NCBI GenBank assembly: GCA_900542615.1
Contig: UQOG01000040.1
Coordinates: 1 to 14,625, forward strand
Source of the DNA: an uncultured Eubacteriales bacterium
Lineage (GTDB): Bacteria; Bacillota; Clostridia; Christensenellales; CAG-138
Direction of reading: 5' to 3'
DNA: 14,625 bases
A model generated the notes under the pieces. It saw only the letters and a list, made by a program, of their open reading frames with translations. It had not been told where the DNA came from and ran no database searches. A program made the position numbers and the translations under genes. Below, piece after piece: positions 7,091 to 13,300 of the stretch; within the stretch, counting starts at the first letter, position 1; every line of letters starts with the position of its first letter.

Positions 7091-7438
7091 TCAGGTTCCT
7101 ATGTTCCTCTGCTGTATTTTTTCCGGTAGGGTAAAAGCCGCTTGTATCTCCAAAATAGCCTTGCGCAATGCGTTTGCGTTTTCATGGTATTCCTCCATAA
7201 GAAAAAAGCCCGTGCTATTGGCGCGGGCTGCGATTTGGTTCATATTCACGCCAATGGCGTACAGTTGGCGTAAGAGTGCATGGTATTCGATAGGCGGCAG
7301 CTCCTTGGGCCGCTGCCCGCTGATCAGCAGGCGCAGATATGCCTCCTGGGAAAGGCCGGATTTTTGCACATGCCCTTTCAGCTGCCGCCACTCCCCTTCG
7401 TTGAGACGGAAGGTGACTTTTCTATTGCGTTTGAGCAT
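7091..7438 (-). CDS. mobC: MobC-like relaxosome accessory protein (115 aa)
   Basis: This small DNA-binding protein would load the relaxase at oriT and help open the strands. Residues 1-40 form a ribbon-helix-helix pattern (KVTFRLNEGEWRQLKGHVQ, then LSQEAYLRLLISG). The following LYAIGVNMNQIAARAN is the hallmark of the MobC family (PF05713 type). ATG at 7438 is chosen because AGGAG lies 5 bases upstream; an in-frame alternative at 7471 lies inside the preceding fic gene. Only 17 bases separate it from the fic stop, so it is now probably transcribed from the upstream fic promoter. In related elements mobC directly precedes the relaxase; here another fic lies between. Confidence 0.9.
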   Translation of the reverse strand: MLKRNRKVTFRLNEGEWRQLKGHVQKSGLSQEAYLRLLISGQRPKELPPIEYHALLRQLYAIGVNMNQIAARANSTGFFLMEEYHENANALRKAILEIQAAFTLPEKIQQRNIGT

Positions 7439-7455
7439 AGGTTCTCCTTTGAATT

Positions 7456-8373
7456 TTAGCGAGACAGGCATAGATACATGAACAGCCGTTCTCTAAGGAG
7501 CTCGCTGATCAAGCAGACGAGCCCATCTTCGCTGTTGTCTCTGAAATAGGTATCGAATGCCTCATAGTAGCGTTTTCTGTCCGAATACTTCACATTGATT
7601 GGCGGGTAGCCGCTCTGCATCAGCATGAGGTTCAAAATCAGCCGTCCCGTTCGGCCATTGCCATCTACAAAGGGATGGATACCCTCAAAATTAAGATGAA
7701 ACCATGCTGCGCGCCCAATGGGATGCAGGTTTGTGTTGCCTGTAAATGCAGCAATTAGATTTTCCATCTGTTCCGGTATAAGAACCGGGTCGGGCGGCAC
7801 ATGGTAAGCGCCCATGATGCGCACTGGAATACGCCGGTATATGCCCCGATCCGCCGGCCTGTCCATCAAGACAAGGGTGTGGATCTGCTTAATAATACTT
7901 TCCGAAAAGGGAATTTGCTTCTTCACCAAATCCTGCACATAAAGGAAAGCATCTTTGTGGCCGATGGCTTCCAGGTGGTCTTTTAGCGGCTTTTTGTCTA
8001 TTGTGATGCCTTCCAACACCAGGGCGGTTTCCTGAAGGGTCAGCGTATTGCCTTCTATTGCGTTGGAATGATAGGTGTATTCCACCAAGAATTCCTCCTG
8101 AAGCCGTTTAAGCTCTCCCTTTGTAAGCGGGCGTCGTTGGTCCAATTCTGCTTTGAGGGCATCAATTTCAGCAAAGCGTTCCGCATAGGGGCTATCCTTC
8201 CGATGATAGCGGGTAGCGCGGCCGTCAACCGGCTTCTCAGCATTCCCGGGAATAAGCCAAGTACGGCCTTTGCGAACCGCGCCACGGATCTTTCCTTGCT
8301 GGCACAAAGCGCGGACACGGCGATCCGAAATTCCCCATTGCGCCGCCATTTGCATAACGGATTTATATTCCAC
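7456..8373 (-). CDS. fic: Fic protein with N-terminal helix-turn-helix and inhibitory motif (305 aa)
   Basis: Predicted AMP-transferase. Residues about 4-28 (SVMQMAAQWGISDRRVRAL) look like a MerR/excisionase-type HTH, followed by a GRTWLIP beta-wing. Next comes an inhibitory helix SNAIEG (103-108) of the (S/T)xxxE(G/N) type, then the Fic core with the intact motif HPFVDGNGRTGR (233-244). The enzyme should be self-inhibited (class II) and may bind DNA, perhaps its own promoter. The start is GTG at 8373, with GGTGG about 9 bases upstream and a promoter ending near 8404; no ATG fits. mobC follows after 17 bases, so fic and mobC probably form one transcript. The two Fic proteins here are only distantly alike outside the motif. 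Confidence 0.9.
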   Translation of the reverse strand: MEYKSVMQMAAQWGISDRRVRALCQQGKIRGAVRKGRTWLIPGNAEKPVDGRATRYHRKDSPYAERFAEIDALKAELDQRRPLTKGELKRLQEEFLVEYTYHSNAIEGNTLTLQETALVLEGITIDKKPLKDHLEAIGHKDAFLYVQDLVKKQIPFSESIIKQIHTLVLMDRPADRGIYRRIPVRIMGAYHVPPDPVLIPEQMENLIAAFTGNTNLHPIGRAAWFHLNFEGIHPFVDGNGRTGRLILNLMLMQSGYPPINVKYSDRKRYYEAFDTYFRDNSEDGLVCLISELLRERLFMYLCLSR

Positions 8374-8403
8374 GGCAATACACCACCATTTCTTTTTATG
8401 GAT

Positions 8404-8432
8404 AGTATACCCACTTATCGGAACAATAGCAA
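8404..8432 (-). promoter_or_regulatory. Promoter for the HTH-Fic gene and probably mobC
   Basis: On the minus strand TTGCTA (8432-8427), a 17-base spacer and TATACT (8409-8404) give a good housekeeping sigma-factor match. Start of transcription is expected near 8397, leaving a leader of about 24 bases before the GTG start. Confidence 0.7.
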
Positions 8433-8616
8433 CGTGTTCTTTGGCCTATTCGGAATAATAGGTTTTTCCTTGAAGCTGTTAGAGAATTAGGTTCTCCCCA
8501 AATATCGACAATTCGCCCCATATACCGCTTGTAGGATGCTGTGTTATATGCTGAGATAGTAACAGAATACGCCAGGAAAGGGCAAGGGCCATCGTTTCAT
8601 TACAATTGTGCGCGGC

Positions 8617-8645
8617 TTGACGCTCATGATTTGTTAGGATAAAAT
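8617..8645 (+). promoter_or_regulatory. Strong promoter for the DUF4160-DUF2442 pair
   Basis: TTGACG (8617-8622), exactly 17 bases, then TAAAAT (8640-8645): five of six consensus bases in each hexamer. The palindrome ACAATTGT at 8602-8609 lies just upstream and might be a binding site. Transcription start is expected near 8652. Confidence 0.8.
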
Positions 8646-8683
8646 AGCCCTAGAAGCCAAGAAAGAATAGGAAGGTGCGCATT

Positions 8684-8950
8684 ATGCCAGTATTAAGTAT
8701 GTTTTTTGGTATCATTGTCCGCATGTATCAAGAAGCAGGCCGAAAGCATAATGTACCCCATATCCATGCCGAATATTCTGGAGATGAGGTCGTAGTTGCT
8801 CTGGACGGAACGGTCCTTGAAGGCGCTATCCCGAAATCCAAGATGAAACTATTAGAAGCCTGGATGGAGATACACAGGGAGGATCTTGAAGCAAATTGGA
8901 AACTCCTTTCCAATGGTGAGCAGTTTTTTCGCATTGATCCTTTGAAATAA
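8684..8950 (+). CDS. DUF4160 family protein (88 aa), possible toxin-antitoxin-like partner
   Basis: The sequence shows the DUF4160 hallmarks: start MPVLSMFFGIIVRMY, then NVPHIHAEY with its conserved His-x-His, an ALDGTVLEGAIPKSK turn, and the closing helix (LLEAWMEIHREDLEANW). The family has no established biochemical function. It is often found directly before a DUF2442 gene, as here, and such pairs have been suggested to be toxin-antitoxin-like; this is not proven. ATG at 8684 has AGGAAGG 8 bases upstream; the in-frame GTG at 8675 overlaps the ribosome site. It reads opposite to the backbone, has 42-43% GC in two blocks counted by hand, and begins a two-gene unit with its own promoter and terminator. 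Confidence 0.88.
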   Translation: MPVLSMFFGIIVRMYQEAGRKHNVPHIHAEYSGDEVVVALDGTVLEGAIPKSKMKLLEAWMEIHREDLEANWKLLSNGEQFFRIDPLK

Positions 8951-8963
8951 GGGGGGAATTAGG

Positions 8964-9212
8964 ATGCTACAGCCGAAATTAGTAAAGATAGAACCCGTAG
9001 AGCCGAATAAACTCCGTTTGTTTTATGAAACCGGAGAAGTAAAGCTCTTTGATGTAGCGCCGTATATTAAGGGTTCGTGGTATGGGGAATTGAAAGACCC
9101 GTCCTATTTCAAAACCGTGCGGATATTACCCGGCGGCACGGGAATCGAGTGGGGAAATGGGCAAGATATTGCGCCGCATGAGTTGTACGAAGAAAGCATC
9201 TGCACCCAATAA
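8964..9212 (+). CDS. DUF2442 family protein (82 aa), partner of DUF4160
   Basis: The protein follows the DUF2442 pattern: an N-terminal strand pair (VKIEPVEPNKLRLFYETGE), KLFDVAPYIKGSWYGELKD, then YFKTVRILPGGTGIEWGNGQDIAPHELYE. The last phrase is diagnostic. The function is unknown; members are small soluble proteins that may partner with DUF4160 products. It starts 13 bases after the DUF4160 stop, with a GGGGGG-rich ribosome site about 7 bases from the ATG, so the two are co-translated from one message. A strong terminator starts 25 bases after the stop. Confidence 0.9.
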   Translation: MLQPKLVKIEPVEPNKLRLFYETGEVKLFDVAPYIKGSWYGELKDPSYFKTVRILPGGTGIEWGNGQDIAPHELYEESICTQ

Positions 9213-9236
9213 CGGATGGTTTACAGAAACAAGGAC

Positions 9237-9269
9237 AAAAGCTTTCCCACGGGAGGGCTTTTCTTTTTT
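9237..9269 (+). terminator. Intrinsic terminator after DUF2442, possibly acting in both directions
   Basis: AAAAGC (9237-9242) pairs with GCTTTT (9257-9262). The stem continues inward through T-G wobbles and CC/GG pairs to a four-base CACG loop, and is followed by CTTTTTT. On the minus strand the stem ends in GCTTTTG, so it could also stop transcripts that pass through oriT from the TOPRIM gene. Confidence 0.85.
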
Positions 9270-9287
9270 GCTAACCGGGCCGGGGTT

Positions 9288-9306
9288 TTAGGGGCTTGGC
9301 CCCTAA
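9288..9306. repeat. Perfect inverted repeat, 8-bp arms, 3-base loop (nic-distal hairpin)
   Basis: TTAGGGGC at 9288-9295 and GCCCCTAA at 9299-9306 around TTG. There is no T-run on either side. It lies on the leading side of the proposed nic site. Confidence 0.9.
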
Positions 9307-9343
9307 CAAGGGAATCATGCTGGCAGGATTCAATGCTTGCTAC

Positions 9344-9362
9344 GACAGCGCAGGGCGCTGTC
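9344..9362. repeat. Perfect inverted repeat, 8-bp arms, 3-base loop (relaxosome-binding candidate)
   Basis: GACAGCGC at 9344-9351 and GCGCTGTC at 9355-9362 around AGG. It lies 13 bases 5' of the proposed nic core on the minus strand, the place where MobC or TraJ-like proteins and relaxases bind in RP4-type origins. Confidence 0.9.
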
Positions 9363-9400
9363 CCGATACCAGCCGGGGCAGGGGCTTACCCAACGAGGCC

Positions 9401-10387
9401 CTATCTGCCATGACCCTTGTCCGGCCGTTTCGGTTCCCGCGCCTGGATGCCGCCCAGGCCCTTTTGCGCCATGAGCTGGGCGTTGTAGTCCTTACCGGCC
9501 GGGAAACGGGCTTCTACATAGAAGTCCGGCGGCAGCCGCTCCCGTATGGCCGCTGCCGCCATGTGCCCGCCCCGGTCGTTGTCCAGGCAGAGGATGATCT
9601 TGCGCGCCTGAGGGTGGGTGGAAAGGTATTGCTCCAGGGCCATAGGCAAAGCCGGGGTGTCCTTGGCTGGGGCATATACCCCGGAAAGGGACAGATAGCT
9701 TGCCCGTTGCCATGGCTGCCCCGATTCCATCGCCAGGGTGATATAGGATAGCAGGTCGATGGCACTCTCGAACACATGCAGCGTATCCGAAGGGGCCTTG
9801 GCCGCCATGTGAAAGGCATACCGCTTGTCGCTTCCATCCGCATCCCGCAGGAAGGTGGAGCCGGGATCGCTGCTGCGGATAAAGCCATAGCGGGGAACGC
9901 CCGCGCCGTCAAAGCCCACAAACACGCAGTTGTGGCGTTTGTCCTCATATAGCGTTCCCGCCCGGATGCAACCTCGCAGCAGGGGCAAGGCAATGCCGCG
10001 CCCCGTCAGATAGGCGAGGACGCGGCGATTATCCCGGTTCCTTTGGGGCAGCTGGAAGGACAGCGGCGGTTTTCCATCAGGGGATTGGCGGCGGGGCGGC
10101 GTAGGCTCCGGCATTTGCCCCATGCAGTCCATCAGGTGCAATACAGCCGCCTGAAATCCCATGCCCCGCACTTTAATCAGATAATCCAACGCACTGCGGC
10201 CGCCTATCCCCTGGGACCACCAGCACCATTTCCCATTGCTAATCTTCAGGCTGTCGTGGGTGCGCGTAGCGTAAACGCCCCGGGAAACGCGCACCAATTC
10301 CTGGGGATCGTACCGCTCCAGATAGGCGAGCAGATCCAAGCGCTTTACCCTGGCAACCGTATCCCTGGGTATCCATTGACTTTTCAT
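9401..10387 (-). CDS. DUF3991 and TOPRIM domain protein, primase-like (328 aa)
   Basis: The N-terminal part (about 1-90) is DUF3991: a DLLAYLERYDP helix, then SLKISNGKWCWWSQGIGGRSALDYLIKVRG, which resembles the start of conjugative primase-like proteins. The C-terminal TOPRIM domain has a glutamate in LHVFESAIDLLSY (Glu207) and the DxD pair in IILCLDNDRGG (Asp269, Asp271), both needed to bind metal. The closing GKDYNAQL is typical of the family. It may prime complementary-strand synthesis after transfer, or act in the polyvalent-protein group of mobile elements. Start ATG at 10387 shares ATGA with the helicase stop; longer in-frame extensions upstream lie inside that gene and are rejected. 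The gene ends 39 bases from the oriT hairpin. Confidence 0.88.
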   Translation of the reverse strand: MKSQWIPRDTVARVKRLDLLAYLERYDPQELVRVSRGVYATRTHDSLKISNGKWCWWSQGIGGRSALDYLIKVRGMGFQAAVLHLMDCMGQMPEPTPPRRQSPDGKPPLSFQLPQRNRDNRRVLAYLTGRGIALPLLRGCIRAGTLYEDKRHNCVFVGFDGAGVPRYGFIRSSDPGSTFLRDADGSDKRYAFHMAAKAPSDTLHVFESAIDLLSYITLAMESGQPWQRASYLSLSGVYAPAKDTPALPMALEQYLSTHPQARKIILCLDNDRGGHMAAAAIRERLPPDFYVEARFPAGKDYNAQLMAQKGLGGIQAREPKRPDKGHGR

Positions 10388-13300
10388 CTTACATATTCCT
10401 CCCTTGCTTGCAAAGGCGTTTCCTCCCGATCGATCTCTGTATCCTGTACCCGGTCTGCATGGGTTTTCAGCTTCAAGGCCGCATCCAAGGCAATGAGCCG
10501 TTGGGATTTTTCCGTCAGCTCCGCCTCCTGGGGGAAAGGCTGTTCCGCATCCGCTTCCAGGATTTGCTGCTCCTGCTTCAAGGCGTCGATTTTGCAATCT
10601 GCCGCCTTGACGGATGGGGCCAGCCGCTCCAGCTGATGTTCCAGACGCTGGATATTGCCTATGGCAGTATCTCCAAGCTCCACAGAATAGGAGCCTTCGC
10701 CCTTTAGAATGGCGGTAAACTGCATATTCGCATATGCCAACAGCAGCCGGAAGCCCCTGTATGCCCCAATTTCCCTGGGGGCGGGGGCGGTCTTGGCCTG
10801 GCAGGCGGAAAGGAGCGCAGCGCCGGCATCCTTTCGTTCCGCATACCGGGTCCCGCAGATGGTCATGGAAAAATCCCCGGCCTTGTTTTGCATGTAGCTT
10901 GCATGGTCGGCTGCAAGCTTTTCCCTGGCCTGTTCATAGGACTGGATCTCCAAGGGGATGCGCTGCAAGCGGCTCTGCATCTCAAACCGTTGGTTCATAT
11001 GGCTGGCGCGCAGCAGCTTCAGCTTGGAGATTTCCATCTCTAAATCCATCCGTTCCTTGATCCGGGGATCGCCGGTGGCCAGGGATTTGACCTCCGCATA
11101 GGACAAGGTCTGCTCGTCCATATCCTCGCAGGAGCGGGCCGGGGAACGGCTGGTCATCACCTGGGAAATAAACCGTTGCTTGGCTTCCAGGGTGGCCCAC
11201 ATGTAGGCGTCAAAGGTGTCCTTGGTCACGTAGCGGTAAATATGGACGGTGGCGTTTTGATTGCCCTGCCGTATGATCCGGCCCTCCCGCTGCTCTATAT
11301 CGGCCGGCCGCCAGGGACAATCCAAATGATGCTCGGCAACCAGCAGCCGCTGCACGTTGGTTCCAGCCCCCATCTTGGCGGTGGAGCCCAGCAGCACGCG
11401 TACCGCTCCGGAGCGTACCTTACTGAATAAGGTGGCCTTCTGGGCCTCGCTATCCGCATCGTGGATGAAGGCGATTTCCTGTTCCGGTATTCCGCCCCGG
11501 ACCAGCTTTTCCTTTATATCCTGGTATACATGGAACCCCTCCCCCCTGGGAGTGGACAGGTCGCAGAACAGGAGCTGGGTCAACTTTTCCGCCGCCGTAT
11601 CCCGCCAGATCCGCAGCACATGGTCTACGCAGGCGTTGGCCTTGCTCATGGGATCGTCCGGCAAAAGGCTGTTGAGCATCCGTTGATCCAGGGCCAACTT
11701 GCGCCCGTCGCCGGTGATGCGCAGCATATTATCCTCGGTGGGCTTGACGCTGCCCGCCCGCACCGCCTCCGCCCGATCCGCCAGGGATAGGAGCATATCC
11801 CGCTGGAATTTGCTGGGCTCCAATACCTCGGTGTGATATTCCACCTTGGGCACAGGCAGCTTGAGCATATCCGCCGTTTGAATATCCGCCACCTCCCGAA
11901 ACATGCTGGTAAGCTCCGGCAGGTTAAAGAAGCGGGCAAACCGGGTTCTGAGCCGGAACCCGGTACCCTCCGGGGCCAATTCCATGGCGGTGATGGTTTC
12001 CCCGAAGGTGGAGGCCCAGGCGTCAAAATGGGCTAGGCCCCGCTGGACCAATGCGTCGTATTGGAGATACCGCTGCATGGTGTACATTTCCACCATGGTA
12101 TTGGAAATGGGGGTGCCGGTGGCGAAGATTACGCCCCGGTTGCCGGTCAGGTCATCCAGGTAGCGGCACTTCATGAACATATCCGAGGACTTCTGGGCTT
12201 CGGCCTGGGAGATGCCCGCTACGTTCCGCATTTTGGAAAATGCGGCCAGGTTTTTAAAACTGTGGGCCTCATCCACAAACAGCCGGTCTACCCCCAGTTC
12301 CTCAAAGGTGATCACCCGGTCTTTGCGTTCCGTATGGTTCAGCCGCTCCAGCTTGGTTTGCAGCTGTTTCTTCGTCCGCTCCATCTGCTTGATGGTGAAG
12401 GGTTCCGCGTTTTTTGCCTTGGCCTCGGATATGCCCCGGATCACCTGGTCGATCTGTTCCGCAAGGTGCGCCTGCTGCCGTTCCTGGCTTACCGGCAGCT
12501 TTTCAAACTGGCTGTGGCCGATGATCACCGCGTCGTATTCCCCGGTGGCGATGCGGCTGAAAATCCTTTGGCGGTTCTGCCGCTCAAAATCCCGCCTGGT
12601 GGTTACCAGGATGTTGGCTGCGGGATAAAGCTGTAAAAACTCCCCGGCCCACTGATCCGTCAAGTGGTTGGGAACCACGAACATGGGCTTATGGCACAGG
12701 CCCAGGCGTCTAAGCTCCATGGCAGCCGCCGCCATGGTAAAGGTTTTGCCGCTGCCCACCACATGGCCCAGCAGGGTATTGCCGCCGTAGAGGATGCGGG
12801 CCACGGCGTTTTTCTGATGGGGCCGCAGCTGGATCTCCGGGTTCATGCCGTGGAACTGGATGTGGGAGCCATCGTATTCCCGGGGCCGGATGGCGTTGAA
12901 TTTCTCATTGTAGCGCTTCACCAGCTGCTCCCGGCTCTCCGTGTCTTTCCATATCCAGCTCTGGAAAGCGTCCTGGATGGCCTGCTGCTTCTGTTGGGCG
13001 ATGATGGTTTCCTTCTGGTTCAGCAGCCGGGTTTCCTTCCCGTCTATGGTGACGGTATCCAACACCCGCACATCCCGCAGGTTCAGGCACTCCTCCAGGA
13101 TTTTATATGCGTTGACCCGATGGGTGCCGTATTTCAAGATGGCATTGTTGTTATCGAAGTCCGCGCTTTTCCCGGTCACGCTCCAAATGGCGGTATAGGG
13201 GGAAAACAGCACCTTGATCTTGTTTCGCCGGTAAGAGGGGGTGTTGAGCAGGCCATACATGAATGTTTCCACCACCTCTGGGGGAATCCAGGTGGAGCCC

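Larger units (their letters stand above)
8374..8683 (+). other. Divergent intergenic region between fic (-) and DUF4160 (+)
   Basis: This 310-base stretch holds no convincing gene. It carries two outward-facing promoters (8404-8432 minus; 8617-8645 plus). Small dyads lie between them: CCTATT/AATAGG at 8445-8462 followed by TTTTT on the plus strand, GAGAA/TTCTC at 8482-8496, and the palindrome ACAATTGT at 8602-8609, 7 bases before the plus-strand -35. These may be operators. The section 8500-8590 shows nothing I can name. Confidence 0.6.
9288..9362 (-). other. oriT: Candidate origin of transfer (oriT) with RP4-like nic core
   Basis: On the minus strand, reading 5' to 3': an inverted repeat with GACAGCGC (9362-9355), a 3-base loop and GCGCTGTC (9351-9344), then 13 bases, then AATCCTG|C (9330-9323), and 17 bases later a second inverted repeat TTAGGGGC-CAA-GCCCCTAA (9306-9288). 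RP4-type (IncP, MOBP) origins have a repeat 5' of a nic site ending in ATCCTG|C. The order and polarity agree with that model, and the element encodes a MOBP-type relaxase and MobC. The predicted cut is between 9324 and 9323, which would send the lower-numbered side (DUF2442, DUF4160, fic, mobC, fic, relaxase) in first. Neither hairpin has a U-tract, so they are not terminators. Cleavage itself is inferred. Confidence 0.62.

Noticed and set aside
8445..8470. CCTATT/AATAGG hairpin followed by TTTTT as a plus-strand terminator
   Set aside because: The stem is only 6 AT-rich pairs and no plus-strand gene lies upstream; kept only as a dyad in the intergenic description.
8500..8580. Alternative oriT in the fic-DUF4160 intergenic region (minus-strand ATCCTAC around 8530)
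   Set aside because: The core has A instead of G before the expected cut and there is no strong neighbouring inverted repeat; the 9288-9362 site is much better.
10388..10597. 70-residue N-terminal extension of the TOPRIM protein
   Set aside because: It lies entirely inside the helicase 3' end and has low-complexity G/P-rich composition; ATG at 10387 with ATGA overlap is the natural start.
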